Assembly: GCF_000252955.1 (NCBI RefSeq) | Contig: NC_014228.1 | Location: forward strand, 2,767,232-2,831,231 | Length of the DNA stretch: 64,000 bases | Direction of reading: 5' to 3' | DNA from: Xenorhabdus nematophila ATCC 19061 | GTDB taxonomy: Bacteria; Pseudomonadota; Gammaproteobacteria; Enterobacterales; Enterobacteriaceae | In this document: positions 35,963 through 46,306 of the stretch, one piece after another | Layout: each line of letters starts with the position of its first letter | How positions within the stretch are numbered: the first letter of the stretch is position 1 | Notes under the pieces: model-generated | Database searches by the model: none | Told to the model about the DNA's origin: nothing | Seen by the model: the letters and a program-made list of their open reading frames with translations, nothing else | Made by a program: the position numbers and the translations under genes

Positions 35963-37165
35963 TTATGCGGTCAGACGTGCTGAATCCTGAGCGATGACCA
36001 ACTCTTCATTGGTTGGGATAACCAGCGCCGGACGGCTGTTATCAGTAGTGATAACGCCTGATTTACCGAAGCGGGCTGCGAGGTTACGTTCGTGATCATA
36101 TTCGAAGCCCAGCAGAGCGATTTTCTTGATGGTCAGTTCACGTACCAGTGAGGAGTTTTCACCGATGCCGCCAGTGAAGATAATGGCATCCAGACGGCCT
36201 TCCATCAGTGCGCTGTAAGCACCGATGTATTTAGCCAGACGGTGGCAGTAAACGTCCATGGCACGCTTGGCATCCGCTTTAGTTTCGTAGTTATCTTCTA
36301 CGTAACGGCAGTCGCTGGTCACTTCAGTCAGGCCCTGGAAGCCAGACTCTTTGGTCAGCAGCGTGTTGATCTGAGCAACACTCATGCCCATTGCATCGTG
36401 CAGGTGGAATACGATAGCAGGATCGATGTCACCACTGCGGGTACCCATGACCAGACCTTCCAGCGGAGTCAGACCCATGGATGTATCAACACACTGACCG
36501 TTGACGATGGCAGAAACAGAACCCCCGTTGCCCAGATGGCAGGTGATAACATTCAGTTCTTCAACCGGTTTGTTCAGCGCTTTAGCGGCTTCACGGGAAA
36601 CATAGAAATGGCTGGTGCCGTGTGCGCCGTAACGACGGATACCCTGCTCTTTGTACAGGTTATAAGGCAGTGCGTACAGGTAGGCTTCTTCTGGCATAGT
36701 CTGGTGGAATGCGGTGTCAAATACAGCAATGTTTTTTTCAACCAGATGAGGGAAAGCTTTTTTCGCTTCTGCAATACCAATCAGGTGAGCAGGGTTGTGC
36801 AGTGGTGCAAATGGGATAGCGGCTTCAATACCTGCGATAACTTCATCCGTGATAAGTACGGAAGAAGTGAATTTCTCACCGCCGTGAACAATACGGTGAC
36901 CAATGGCTGAAATTTGTGCAGAAAGTTCTGGCTTTTCAGCCAGGATGGTATTAACAATGAAGTTCAACGCTTCGCTGTGTGCTGCGCCGGCACCTAAAGC
37001 AGCTTCATTTTTCGCGCCATCTATTTTCCATTTAATACGCGCTTCAGGCAGGTTAAAGCACTCTGATAAACCAGAAAGATACTCTTCACCGTTGGCAGGA
37101 TCGATGATAGCGAATTTCAGGGAGGAGCTACCGCAGTTAAGAACCAGTACCAGCTTACTTGACAT
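35963..37165 (-). CDS. ackA: Acetate kinase
   Basis: 400 residues, the standard length. It makes ATP and acetate from acetyl phosphate, completing the Pta-AckA overflow pathway. ASKHA-fold marks: [14 protein letters not shown] at the N-terminus, [11 protein letters not shown], the phosphate-binding [12 protein letters not shown] and [10 protein letters not shown] near the C-terminus. The gene opens the ackA-pta unit; the divergent neighbour is yfbV, an order shared with E. coli. Confidence 0.97.
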   Translation of the reverse strand: MSSKLVLVLNCGSSSLKFAIIDPANGEEYLSGLSECFNLPEARIKWKIDGAKNEAALGAGAAHSEALNFIVNTILAEKPELSAQISAIGHRIVHGGEKFTSSVLITDEVIAGIEAAIPFAPLHNPAHLIGIAEAKKAFPHLVEKNIAVFDTAFHQTMPEEAYLYALPYNLYKEQGIRRYGAHGTSHFYVSREAAKALNKPVEELNVITCHLGNGGSVSAIVNGQCVDTSMGLTPLEGLVMGTRSGDIDPAIVFHLHDAMGMSVAQINTLLTKESGFQGLTEVTSDCRYVEDNYETKADAKRAMDVYCHRLAKYIGAYSALMEGRLDAIIFTGGIGENSSLVRELTIKKIALLGFEYDHERNLAARFGKSGVITTDNSRPALVIPTNEELVIAQDSARLTA

Positions 37166-37429
37166 GGAAATACCTATTATCTTGTTGTGATCTAATCTTA
37201 AATAAGAACAATGTTAAAAAATGAAATGATTTTGTTAACAAAGGAACCTAATTGTTGCGAAAAAGGGCAAATATTTTGTTTTGCTACTGCAACAACATAA
37301 AAGTCTGTGTAGGATACCGTTTGCTAGCAATAAAGACAAAATATACTTAATAGTATTAATATTACAAAAAAGGTTTGATCTTTTGTAGGGATTTTTTAAA
37401 AACTATACCTTTAATTGATTGAGGTCATG

Positions 37430-37885
37430 ATGAATATGACACCACCTGTTAACCAAGGTTGGTTTAAGCGAATGCAGTCAGGGCAGCAATATCTGAAAAT
37501 ATGGCCACTGGAAAAGCAGCTTTCCCCTGTGTTTCCGGAAAACCGCGTGATTAAGGCAACTCGCTTTGGTATTCGTTTTATGCCACCGTTGGCAATTTTT
37601 ACGCTGACATGGCAAATCGCACTGGGTGGTCAGTTAGGTCCATCAGTTGCAACGGCATTGTTTGCCTGTAGTTTACCGCTGCAAGGATTGTGGTGGCTGG
37701 GAAAACGGGCTGCAACGCCTTTGCCGGAAGGGCTGCTGAAATGGTTTTATGACATCCGGGAAAAATTTGCGGAAGCAGGAATAGCAATGGCACCGGTGGA
37801 GAATGTTCCTACTTATTTTTCGTTGGCTGAGTTGCTTAAACGTGCATTCAAACAATTGGACAACTCTTTTCTTGATGATATTTAA
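37430..37885 (+). CDS. yfbV: UPF0208 inner-membrane protein YfbV
   Basis: About 151 residues. Two adjacent hydrophobic segments (about 50-95: [18 protein letters not shown] and [19 protein letters not shown]) with the strongly conserved [18 protein letters not shown] before them; this is YfbV, linked in E. coli to chromosome macrodomain behaviour, with no known biochemistry. The frame opens at a TTG at 37415, but GAGG at 37421-37424 fits the ATG at 37430 best. Divergent from ackA; the stop sits within the ribosome site of yfbT. E. coli has yfbU between yfbV and yfbT; here it is missing. Confidence 0.9.
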   Translation: MNMTPPVNQGWFKRMQSGQQYLKIWPLEKQLSPVFPENRVIKATRFGIRFMPPLAIFTLTWQIALGGQLGPSVATALFACSLPLQGLWWLGKRAATPLPEGLLKWFYDIREKFAEAGIAMAPVENVPTYFSLAELLKRAFKQLDNSFLDDI

Positions 37886-37895
37886 GGAGTCGGGT

Positions 37896-38570
37896 TTGGT
37901 ACTGCAATGTAAAGGTTTTTTATTCGATTTGGATGGTACGCTGATCGATTCACTGCCCGCAGTTGAGCGGGCATGGAGCCAGTTTGCTGACAAGATGAGT
38001 ATCGATCGGGATGAAGTATTGAATTATGTGCATGGTACTCCGGCGATATTATCGCTGCGTCATTTTATGCCTGATGCCAGTGAAGAGGAGATTATGGCGA
38101 CGTTCAAATGGATAGAAAAGGTCGAAACAGAAGATACGGAAGGTATCGCTGCTTTACCCGGTGCCGTTGCCCTGATTGACAAGCTGAATGCGTTGGAGAT
38201 CCCGTGGGCAATCGTGACTTCGGGGACGATTCCTCTGGCGACTGCGCGTCATAAAATTGCAGAGTTACCGGAACCTAACCATTGGGTAACGGCGGAATCT
38301 GTCAAAAATGGCAAACCAAACCCTGAACCTTATTTGTTAGGCGCACAAAAACTGGGATTATTGCCAGAGGAATGTGTGGTTTTTGAAGATGCCACTGCGG
38401 GCATTCATGCCGGTCTGGATGCGGGTTGTCAGGTTGTTGTTGTCCATGATTTGCCGGATATTCCGCGCCGTGACGAAACCCATTTGACGGTGACCAATCT
38501 GGAAGATCTCGAAATTGTCAAATCCGGTGGTTATGTCTCTATTTACACCATGAATCAGGAAGATATTTGA
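37896..38570 (+). CDS. yfbT: HAD-family sugar phosphatase YfbT (HxpA)
   Basis: About 224 residues. HAD phosphatase with motif I FDLDGTLIDS (nucleophile Asp and acid/base Asp), motif II IVTSG, motif III Lys in VKNGKPNPEPYLLGAQKLG and motif IV VFEDATAGIHAG. It dephosphorylates small sugar phosphates. The frame is open from 37803, but AAGGAG at 37884-37889 directs initiation to the TTG at 37896, which also matches where E. coli YfbT begins (CKGFLFDLDGTL). The ribosome site overlaps the yfbV stop, indicating translational coupling. Confidence 0.92.
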   Translation: MVLQCKGFLFDLDGTLIDSLPAVERAWSQFADKMSIDRDEVLNYVHGTPAILSLRHFMPDASEEEIMATFKWIEKVETEDTEGIAALPGAVALIDKLNALEIPWAIVTSGTIPLATARHKIAELPEPNHWVTAESVKNGKPNPEPYLLGAQKLGLLPEECVVFEDATAGIHAGLDAGCQVVVVHDLPDIPRRDETHLTVTNLEDLEIVKSGGYVSIYTMNQEDI

Positions 38571-38659
38571 TCATAACGTGGGATTTTCCCTGAGAAAAAT
38601 GGTCTACTGACCCCTGTTAACGTTTGTATCATTTAAAGGTATCGTTGATAGAGGTTAAA

Positions 38660-40489
38660 TTGAATAGCGAATTGTTGTGGGTTCTGGCCCTGCTATTGAT
38701 AGCTATTGTACTTTTCACCACCAATAAAGTCCGAATGGATGTTGTGGCTTTATTGGTGATCATCGCATTTGTCCTGAGTGGCACACTGACATTAAGTGAA
38801 GCCACTGTCGGTTTTAGTGATCCCAATGTGTTATTGATTGCTGCGCTGTTTGTTATTGGCGAAGGGCTGGTAAGGACCGGTGTTGCTTATCAGATGGGCG
38901 ACTGGCTGGTTCGGGTTGTGGATAACAGTGAAACTAAAATGCTGGCATGGCTGATGTTATCTGTTGCCGGTTTAGGCGCTTTCATGAGTTCAACCGGCGT
39001 TGTGGCAATCTTTATACCGGTTGTGCTGAGCGTGGCGGTCAGAATGAAAATCAACCCCGGGAGATTGATGATGCCATTGGGGTTTGCGGGTTTGATCAGC
39101 GGTATGATGACGTTGGTTGCAACGCCGCCTAATATGGTGGTCAACAGTGAACTGGTGCGTGAAGGGCTGCGGGGCTTTGGTTTTTTCTCCATCACGCCGA
39201 TTGGTATTTTAGTATTGCTGGCAGGCGTGGTGTATATGCTGATCGCCCGTCGTTGGTTGGGAGGAAGCAATCAACAGACAGTAGATACCCGCTATCACCG
39301 AACATTTCGTGATTTAATCCGTGATTATAAATTATCCGGTCGTGCCCGCCGGTTTGCTATCCGCCAAGGCTCACCCTTGATTGGTCATACATTGGATGAG
39401 TTGGAACTGAGGGCCTGTTATGGCGCGAATGTGATTGGCATTGAACGCTGGCGCAAATTTCGGCGGGTGATGATTGCCGCCACCGGAGATAGGGAGTTGC
39501 AGAAACAGGATGTTCTGCTGGTGGATATGTCTGCCAGCGATGTCGATTTGCAGGAGTTTTGCCGTGAACAACGGCTGGAACCCATGATACTGCGGGGAGA
39601 ATATTTTTCGGAGCAATCCCGTGATGTGGGAATGGCTGAAGTTTCTGTGATCCCTGAATCTGATTTATTGGGACAATCATTGCGTGGCATGAAGTTCCGT
39701 ACACGTTATGGACTGAATGTGGTGGGAATAAGGCGCGACGGTAAAGCATTGGAGGGTAAGCTGGTCGATGAGCCTTTGCTGCTTGGCGATACATTATTGG
39801 TGATTGGCGACTGGAAATTGATCAGCGCGTTAAAAACCAAAACACCCGATTTCATCGTGTTGAATCTGCCCGTTGAAGTGAAAAATGCCGCGCCTGCTGC
39901 ATCACAGGCTCCTCATGCGTTATTCTGCCTCGCGTTAATGGTTGCCATGATGCTGACCAATGAAATTCCTAATTTTATTGCTGCGCTGATTGCTTGTCTG
40001 CTGATGGGGAAATTTCGCTGTATTGATATGGAGAGCGCTTATCGGGCCATTCACTGGCCGAGCATTATTTTGATTGTCGGCATGATGCCTTTTGCACTGG
40101 CATTACAGAAAACGGGCGGTATTGATTTAATTGTCCGTGGATTGATTGATATTGCTGGTGGTATGGGGTCAAGGGTGATGTTGATGTGCCTGTTTGTGCT
40201 TTGTGCGGTTACCGGGCTGTTTATTTCCAATACCGCGACAGCGGTGCTCATGGCTCCGATTGCGATTGCGGCGGCAAATCAAATGTCGGTTTCTCCCTTA
40301 CCTTTTGCGATGGTCATTGGTGTTGCTGCTTCGGCAGCATTTATGACGCCGGTTTCCTCCCCCGTCAATACACTGGTATTGGGGCCGGGTGGATATCAAT
40401 TCGCGGATTTCCTGAAACTTGGCGTACCGTTTACGCTAATCGTCATGGGAATCAGCGTCGCGATTATCCCTGTGCTTTTTCCATTCTGA
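38660..40489 (+). CDS. yfbS: YfbS, SLC13-type transporter with two TrkA-C domains
   Basis: About 609 residues. Eleven or twelve membrane segments in two blocks (about 5-195 and 420-609), separated by two cytosolic TrkA-C (RCK_C) domains (about 210-385) containing [13 protein letters not shown] and [12 protein letters not shown]. Conserved loops [11 protein letters not shown] and [11 protein letters not shown] are the repeated hairpins of the DASS/CitT group. Substrate unknown. The TTG at 38660 is chosen as start: GAGG 5 nt before it, and the next residues NSELLWVL align with E. coli YfbS. Confidence 0.9.
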   Translation: MNSELLWVLALLLIAIVLFTTNKVRMDVVALLVIIAFVLSGTLTLSEATVGFSDPNVLLIAALFVIGEGLVRTGVAYQMGDWLVRVVDNSETKMLAWLMLSVAGLGAFMSSTGVVAIFIPVVLSVAVRMKINPGRLMMPLGFAGLISGMMTLVATPPNMVVNSELVREGLRGFGFFSITPIGILVLLAGVVYMLIARRWLGGSNQQTVDTRYHRTFRDLIRDYKLSGRARRFAIRQGSPLIGHTLDELELRACYGANVIGIERWRKFRRVMIAATGDRELQKQDVLLVDMSASDVDLQEFCREQRLEPMILRGEYFSEQSRDVGMAEVSVIPESDLLGQSLRGMKFRTRYGLNVVGIRRDGKALEGKLVDEPLLLGDTLLVIGDWKLISALKTKTPDFIVLNLPVEVKNAAPAASQAPHALFCLALMVAMMLTNEIPNFIAALIACLLMGKFRCIDMESAYRAIHWPSIILIVGMMPFALALQKTGGIDLIVRGLIDIAGGMGSRVMLMCLFVLCAVTGLFISNTATAVLMAPIAIAAANQMSVSPLPFAMVIGVAASAAFMTPVSSPVNTLVLGPGGYQFADFLKLGVPFTLIVMGISVAIIPVLFPF

Positions 40490-40566
40490 TTTTGGCTGCA
40501 ACTTGAAATCCATAGCGAATAGATAATGCAGATATCAGGATAAGACAAACTACATTATGGTCATTG

Positions 40567-41148
40567 CTATAGGCTGATTTCATCAAGAGAGAGGCTGAAA
40601 CTTGGCACAAATACATCCATAAAATAATCCATTTCTTCGCTATGGCGTTCTGCCAGTGTTTTTTCGAGCCGCGTTTTAGCTTGATTGAATTCACTATTCC
40701 CTGCTGAGAGCTCTTCCAGGCATTTCAGATAAGCACATAATGTATCAGCTTGTTTGATAATATGGGTTTCTTCCTCAGTGTGATGAAGTTCATCCAAAAT
40801 AGAACAAAAATCATCTTGTAATTCAGTTGGCAGCATGTTTAACAATTTTTGTTGGGCGATTTTTTCTATTTTTTTATATTCATGGGCTATTTGAGGATTG
40901 TAATACTTAATCGGGGTTGGTAAATCGCCGGTAATCACTTCGCTGGTATCGTGGTACATTGCCAGTAAGGCAACCCGCTCGGCATTGACATTGCCATTGA
41001 ATTTCCGGTTTTTAATGATTGCCAGTGCGTGAGCGACAAAAGCGACCTGCAGGCTGTGCTCTGAAACATTTTCTGTGCGCACATTTCGCATAAGAGGCCA
41101 GCGATTGATTAATTTCAGGCGGGATAACTGGGCAAAAAAATGGCTCAT
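40567..41148 (-). CDS. yfbR: 5'-deoxynucleotidase YfbR
   Basis: About 193 residues from [14 protein letters not shown]; the longer frame to 41223 has no ribosome site, whereas AAAGAGA precedes the ATG at 41148. HD-domain phosphohydrolase: His in [14 protein letters not shown], metal pair HD in [17 protein letters not shown], and a later Asp in [12 protein letters not shown]. It hydrolyses deoxynucleoside 5'-monophosphates. Converges with yfbS and lies after alaA on the same strand, as in E. coli. Confidence 0.95.
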   Translation of the reverse strand: MSHFFAQLSRLKLINRWPLMRNVRTENVSEHSLQVAFVAHALAIIKNRKFNGNVNAERVALLAMYHDTSEVITGDLPTPIKYYNPQIAHEYKKIEKIAQQKLLNMLPTELQDDFCSILDELHHTEEETHIIKQADTLCAYLKCLEELSAGNSEFNQAKTRLEKTLAERHSEEMDYFMDVFVPSFSLSLDEISL

Positions 41149-41324
41149 AATTTTCTCTTTTTGCTGAATCATGTGGTTAATTGTGGGCGTGTAGGGGAGG
41201 GAAGTAAACCTATTGAGTGTCAATTTTATTAAAATTTAAAAAATACAGCGAATAATCATTTATGAAAAAATTATTTCTAAAAAGATAACGGTAATTAAGA
41301 ATAAATGTCTTGTTTTATGCAAGC

Positions 41325-41363
41325 GTCTATCTCGTTAAGTTATTAATGTTTTCAGAGATAGAC
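41325..41363. repeat. Inverted repeat beyond alaA
   Basis: GTCTATCTC at 41325-41333 and GAGATAGAC at 41355-41363 pair perfectly with a 21-nt spacer, just downstream of the alaA stop. No U tract; a possible weak terminator or protein site. Confidence 0.35.
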
Positions 41364-41384
41364 ACTCAATAATGAATATTATGG

Positions 41385-42599
41385 TTATTGGCGATAGTTA
41401 CCGATAAAACGAGCAAACTTCTCAATGGCCATTTGTAAATCAGTCACGTGTGGCAGTGTGACAATACGGAAATGATCGGGTTCTGGCCAGTTAAATGCAG
41501 TACCCTGAACCAATAAAACTTTTTCCTGTAGTAAGAGATCTAACACCATTTTTTGATCGTCATAAATATTAAAACGTTTGGTGTCTATTTTCGGGAACAT
41601 ATAAAGAGCACCCATGGGTTTTACACAGGAAATACCCGGGATTTGGTTAATTAATTCCCATGCGCGGTTGCGCTGTTCATAAAGTCTGCCACCCGGGAAA
41701 ATAAATTCACTGATACTTTGATAGCCCCCCAATGCGGTTTGAATTGCATGTTGCATCGGTACATTCGCACACAGACGCATTGAGGCCAGCATTTCCAGCC
41801 CTTCAATATAGTCTTTGGCTTGTTTTTTCGGACCATTCAGTACCATCCAACCCTGACGGAAACCTGCAACGCGATAGGTTTTTGACAGACCGTTAAAGGT
41901 TACAGTAAAGAGGTCAGGTGCCAATGCTGCAATAGAGTGGTGTTGGGCATCATCGTAAAGAATTTTGTCGTAAATCTCATCGGCAAAAATAATCAGATTA
42001 TACTGGCGGGCAATTTCTACTATTCCAAGTAGCAATTCCTTGCTGTATACCGCACCGGTTGGGTTGTTTGGGTTAATAATAACAATACCACGGGTACGCG
42101 GGGTAATTTTACGACGGATATCATCTAAATCAGGAAACCAGCCTTGTTGTTCATCACACCGATAATGGACGGCATTGCCGCTGGAAAGTGATACAGCCGC
42201 TGTCCAAAGAGGATAATCAGGTGCGGGAACCAGCATTTCGTCACCTGTATTCAGCAGGGCTTGCATGGATTGAACAATAAGTTCCGAAACACCATTACCA
42301 ATAAATATATCTTCAACGGTAATATCCAGCATATTCCTGGCTTGATAATGCTGCATAATGGCCTTGCGTGCAGAATACAGCCCTTTCGAATCGGAATAAC
42401 CCTGGGCTGTTGACAGATTGCGGATGACATCGACTAAAATTTCATCTGGTGCTTCGAAGCCAAATGGAGCCGGATTACCAATGTTTAATTTGAGTACTTT
42501 ATTGCCTTCTTCTTCAAGTCGTTTTGCTTCTTTGAGGGTATTCCCCCGAATGTCATAACAGACATTATCTAATTTGCTGGATTTATTAATTGAAAACAT
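41385..42599 (-). CDS. alaA: Alanine aminotransferase AlaA
   Basis: About 404 residues. Class I/II PLP aminotransferase forming alanine from pyruvate and glutamate. Marks: NIGNPAPFGFEAP, GNGVSELIVQ, NPNNPTGAVYS, ADEIYDKILYDD and the PLP lysine in FNGLSKTYRVAGFRQGW, with a terminal substrate region VLLVQGTAFNWPEPDHFRI. Start at MFSINKSSKLDNVCYDIRG (42599), with AAGG 7 nt upstream and agreement with the E. coli start, rather than the longer frame to 42659. Transcribed away from lrhA across an 800-bp gap. Confidence 0.96.
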   Translation of the reverse strand: MFSINKSSKLDNVCYDIRGNTLKEAKRLEEEGNKVLKLNIGNPAPFGFEAPDEILVDVIRNLSTAQGYSDSKGLYSARKAIMQHYQARNMLDITVEDIFIGNGVSELIVQSMQALLNTGDEMLVPAPDYPLWTAAVSLSSGNAVHYRCDEQQGWFPDLDDIRRKITPRTRGIVIINPNNPTGAVYSKELLLGIVEIARQYNLIIFADEIYDKILYDDAQHHSIAALAPDLFTVTFNGLSKTYRVAGFRQGWMVLNGPKKQAKDYIEGLEMLASMRLCANVPMQHAIQTALGGYQSISEFIFPGGRLYEQRNRAWELINQIPGISCVKPMGALYMFPKIDTKRFNIYDDQKMVLDLLLQEKVLLVQGTAFNWPEPDHFRIVTLPHVTDLQMAIEKFARFIGNYRQ

Positions 42600-43396
42600 A
42601 GAGTGCCTTGACCTCTTGGCAAAATGGATGATACCCGGCATAAAAACTGTAATGATCAATGTACTCTTCTCGGTCTGTCTTTTGAAGATACTTTGATATG
42701 TTTGGTTAAAACGGTTGTTTTAAGAATAAATGTATTAGTTTGCTCTCTAAATTGTGTTGTTATATTGGCTTTTAATTCTGATTTTTATTTTTTTATTGGA
42801 ATTTTATTCTTTATAATGGCGGGTTTTTAGTTTGCGTAAAATGCAAGAGATGATGTTTTGACGATGGTTTTTTAGTAAACTTGTTCAATAAATCTTGAAT
42901 TGTCAATAAAAGTAAGAAGGTTTGTATAATGTATTCTTATAATTTATCTTTGATGACGTAAAGTTAATTTAGGTTTTATCACATGATACTTCGATAATCT
43001 TTTTGAGTTTTTACCCATAACTTCTTCAGGCCTATTTTATGAAAATGTTAAATCATTAAAAAAATTAATATTATATTGTCGCTTTAAGCTTTCCTAATTC
43101 AGATTACGTTATTCTTTGAAGCAAGTCAGAAAAAGAATATTTATGCTGGAAATTGGGGGTTATGTGATGTAAATAGAGTTTCATCTCTAATTTATTTTTG
43201 GATTGCATAAATTTTGTTAAGAAAGGAGAAAAATAAAACCCCATGATAGTCTAAATAGTAAAAAAATGAAGTAAACCTTTGCCCTATTTAATAGAGTAGA
43301 GTAATGTCACAATCGGTATTATTTTATTTGATACTGCTGAAGTAAAAACACCAGGTTAGTTAGTAATTAAAATCAAAAAAAAGTGATGAATAAACA
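42600..43396. other. 800-bp AT-rich regulatory gap between alaA and lrhA
   Basis: No credible gene on either strand; the one frame above 60 codons (42624-42830, plus) lacks a ribosome site. The extreme AT content and length are typical of H-NS-bound enterobacterial promoters. It must hold the alaA and lrhA promoters and possibly a long lrhA leader. Confidence 0.6.
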
Positions 43397-44389
43397 ATGA
43401 TAAATGCAAATCGTCAGATAATAAACCTCGATCTCGATCTGCTAAGAACTTTTGTTGCCGTTGCTGACTTAAATACTTTTGCAGCAGCAGCCGCAGCCGT
43501 TTCTAGAACGCAGTCAGCTGTGAGTCAGCAAATGCAGCGGTTAGAGCATCTTGTGGGGAGAGAATTATTTGCTCGCCACGGCCGTAATAAGCTTCTGACC
43601 GAGCATGGACTTCAACTTCTTGGTTATGCACGTCAGATCCTTCGTGCCAATGACGATGCAACAGCATCATTAACCTACAATGATGCAGATGGTGAATTAA
43701 GAATAGGGGTATCCGATGATGCTGTTGATACGTTGCTTCCTTTCTTATTGAACCGTATTGCCTCTGTCTATCCACGTGTCGCTGTTGATGTGCGGATTAA
43801 GCGTGCTCAGTTTATCGAAAGTATGCTGGATAACCATGAGATCGACTTGGCATTAACCACAGCAAAAATTAATCAACACCCTAAAACCATTCTACGTTCC
43901 TCGCCTGTTTTATGGCACTGTGCGCCGGATTTCCAACTGCAAGCTAATGAGCCTGTACCATTAGTTGTGATGGATGAAACCAACCCATTCCGCCAGATCG
44001 CGCTGGAAACGCTGGATATGGCTGGTATTTCATGGCGTATTGCGTATGAAGCAGCTTCCTTGTCTGCCGTTCGGGCGGCTGTAAATGCAGAAGTGGGTAT
44101 CACTGCTCGTCCTCTGGAAATGCATAATGCAGACCTCAGAATTCTGGGTGAAAGTGAAGGATTACCACGTCTGCCGGAAATTCAATTCTTCTTATATCGT
44201 AATACTAACGAACAGAACGAATCTGTTCTGACGGTTTTTGATGCAATAGAAAATAAGAAGACACCTTATACCGTAACACCTATTGAGGTTGATGAATCCG
44301 ACGAAACGGATGAATCTATCGATACCATCGGTCCTATCAAATCGACTGACTCAGTTGATGAAACCTCTGCCGAAAATATAGACGAATAA
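43397..44389 (+). CDS. lrhA: LysR-family regulator LrhA/HexA
   Basis: 330 residues. N-terminal winged helix-turn-helix (about 13-72: LDLLRTFVAVADLNTFAAAA, then VSRTQSAVSQQMQRLE and GRELFARHGR), then a LysR effector domain (about 95-285). In E. coli it represses flagellar genes; in Xenorhabdus and Photorhabdus the HexA/LrhA protein controls motility, secondary metabolism and the switch between mutualism and virulence, so it may govern the NRPS genes of this window. The last ~40 residues form an acidic Asp/Glu/Ser/Thr-rich tail (VDESDETDESIDTIG...), making it about 18 residues longer than E. coli LrhA. Between alaA and nuoA, as in E. coli. Confidence 0.93.
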   Translation: MINANRQIINLDLDLLRTFVAVADLNTFAAAAAAVSRTQSAVSQQMQRLEHLVGRELFARHGRNKLLTEHGLQLLGYARQILRANDDATASLTYNDADGELRIGVSDDAVDTLLPFLLNRIASVYPRVAVDVRIKRAQFIESMLDNHEIDLALTTAKINQHPKTILRSSPVLWHCAPDFQLQANEPVPLVVMDETNPFRQIALETLDMAGISWRIAYEAASLSAVRAAVNAEVGITARPLEMHNADLRILGESEGLPRLPEIQFFLYRNTNEQNESVLTVFDAIENKKTPYTVTPIEVDESDETDESIDTIGPIKSTDSVDETSAENIDE

Positions 44390-45097
44390 CGCTATGTGTT
44401 TTATAGGCTAATATTTCCATTTTATTTGTGGAGATATTAGCCTATTGCTAATTATTTATTAATAACCCTCTTAAGTTTCCATTCCCATTTCTGATATTTC
44501 CAATAAGAAATATGCCCCATTAATTTTCCTATCACTTTCGAATTTTAGTTAAAATAATGTTGCTGTGTTAACAAACTTCATTTTCCTAAGTTGCTAAAAT
44601 AAATCTATTTTCAGAAGTCGCAGTTTTATCCTGGCTAGATAGTTCTTTTTAGAAACAATTTATTAAGAGTTGAATGAATATTATTCAAGTGTTGAATGTT
44701 TTTCAATGAAAGTGTGCACTTGATCATAAAAATACCCCAAGTCGTGCACTGGAAAGACAGGTTTTTCCTGCGATAATGGTGTAGTAAAGTCGAGTTATCG
44801 GTTAGACTAGTTATGTCAGGTTGTTGTTTTTTTACGCTACTGACACGTTTTAGCGGTATGTCAGCACAATCTGTTAATTAATGGTTTGTTGTTTGTAAAT
44901 AAATGTATGAGCATTTTTGCCGCTGGGCAAAATATTGTTGAGAGGAATAAAAACCAAGACGATTCAAGCGGTAAACAATATTGATTAGCGCTGTTTCAGA
45001 TTTGGTTGTTATCCCTTCCCATGAATCGATGTGGTGCAACACTGCCAGAAAAAAGAGCAGATACCTTGACACCACTTTTGATGAGTAAGCAACGCGT
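44390..45097. other. 708-bp gap upstream of the nuo operon
   Basis: No gene recognised; a 107-residue minus frame over the last part (44878-45201) overlaps nuoA and lacks a ribosome site. In E. coli the nuo promoter region here is long and bound by ArcA, NarL, Fis and IHF; equivalent sites are plausible but cannot be placed by eye. Confidence 0.55.
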
Positions 45098-45541
45098 ATG
45101 TCTACATCCACTGGAATTTTAGCCCACCACTGGGCATTTGCAGTTTTCCTGATAGGTGCCCTTGGTTTGTGTGCGCTTATGTTACTGGGCGGATACTTCA
45201 TGGGGGGCAGGGCGAAAGCCAGAGCGAAACATGTACCTTATGAATCCGGTATTGATTCTGTTGGTAGTGCCCGTCTCCGCTTGTCAGCGAAGTTTTATCT
45301 GGTCGCCATGTTCTTTGTCATCTTCGATGTCGAGGCCCTTTACTTGTACGCGTGGGCTGTTTCAGTCAAAGAGAGTGGTTGGCTGGGCTTTATCGAAGCC
45401 AGTATTTTCATTTTGGTGTTATTGGCAGGTTTGGTTTATCTGGCGCGCATCGGTGCGTTGGACTGGACTCCGGCACGTTCAAAACGTCAAGTCAGTAAAC
45501 CTAGCGCTGACACTTATACCAACAACAGTCACATGCAGTAA
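45098..45541 (+). CDS. nuoA: NADH-quinone oxidoreductase subunit A
   Basis: 147 residues, three membrane helices (about 14-40, 65-90, 97-120) with the conserved loop [20 protein letters not shown] between the first and second, and [11 protein letters not shown]. Part of the membrane arm of respiratory complex I near the quinone site. First gene of the 13-gene operon; the next gene begins 15 bp after its stop. Confidence 0.97.
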   Translation: MSTSTGILAHHWAFAVFLIGALGLCALMLLGGYFMGGRAKARAKHVPYESGIDSVGSARLRLSAKFYLVAMFFVIFDVEALYLYAWAVSVKESGWLGFIEASIFILVLLAGLVYLARIGALDWTPARSKRQVSKPSADTYTNNSHMQ

Positions 45542-45556
45542 TAGCGAGGCATAAAG

Positions 45557-46231
45557 ATGGATTATACGCTCACCCGCATAGATCCGAACGGTGAGAATGA
45601 CCGTTATCCCCTGCAAAAACAGGAAATTGTCAGTGATCCCTTAGAGCAGCACGTTCATCGTAGTGTCTATATGGGCAAATTAGAGAATGCGCTGCATGAC
45701 ATGGTGAATTGGGGCAGGAAAAACTCTCTGTGGCCTTATAACTTCGGCCTTTCTTGCTGTTATGTAGAAATGGTGACGTCGTTTACCGCCGTCCACGATG
45801 TTGCCCGTTTCGGGGCAGAAGTATTGCGGGCATCTCCCCGTCAGGCCGACTTCATGGTAATTTCCGGAACGTGTTTTGTCAAAATGGCGCCTGTCATTCA
45901 GCGTCTGTACGACCAAATGCTGGAACCTAAGTGGGTAATCTCAATGGGAGCCTGTGCAAACTCCGGTGGTATGTACGATATTTACTCGGTAGTTCAAGGT
46001 GTTGATAAGTTTATTCCTGTCGATGTTTATATTCCTGGCTGTCCCCCCCGTCCAGAAGCCTATATGCAGGCCCTGCTGCTGTTGCAGGAGTCCATAGGCA
46101 AAGAACGCCGCCCACTGTCATGGGTTGTTGGCGATCAAGGGGTTTATCGCGCAAATATGCAATCAGAAAGAGAACGGAAGCGCGGTGAACGTATTGCAGT
46201 GAAAAATCTGCGTACTCCAGACGAAATTTAA
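45557..46231 (+). CDS. nuoB: NADH-quinone oxidoreductase subunit B
   Basis: 224 residues. Peripheral-arm subunit carrying the terminal [4Fe-4S] cluster N2, which passes electrons to quinone. Cluster ligands are visible as the tandem Cys of GLSCCYVEM, the Cys of GTCFVKMAP and the Cys of PGCPPRPEA. Length matches the enterobacterial protein (220). Followed by a 75-bp spacer before nuoC. Confidence 0.97.
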   Translation: MDYTLTRIDPNGENDRYPLQKQEIVSDPLEQHVHRSVYMGKLENALHDMVNWGRKNSLWPYNFGLSCCYVEMVTSFTAVHDVARFGAEVLRASPRQADFMVISGTCFVKMAPVIQRLYDQMLEPKWVISMGACANSGGMYDIYSVVQGVDKFIPVDVYIPGCPPRPEAYMQALLLLQESIGKERRPLSWVVGDQGVYRANMQSERERKRGERIAVKNLRTPDEI

Positions 46232-46306
46232 GGCTTTTAGCCATATAGCGTAACCAGAGCAATGTGTTGCGATCACAAAAACCCTGATCAAGCGTTGTGG
46301 TGAAGA

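Noticed and set aside
34241..36910. Plus-strand ORFs of up to 222 codons opposite pta and ackA
   Set aside because: Shadows of highly biased codons in two full-length core enzymes on the other strand.
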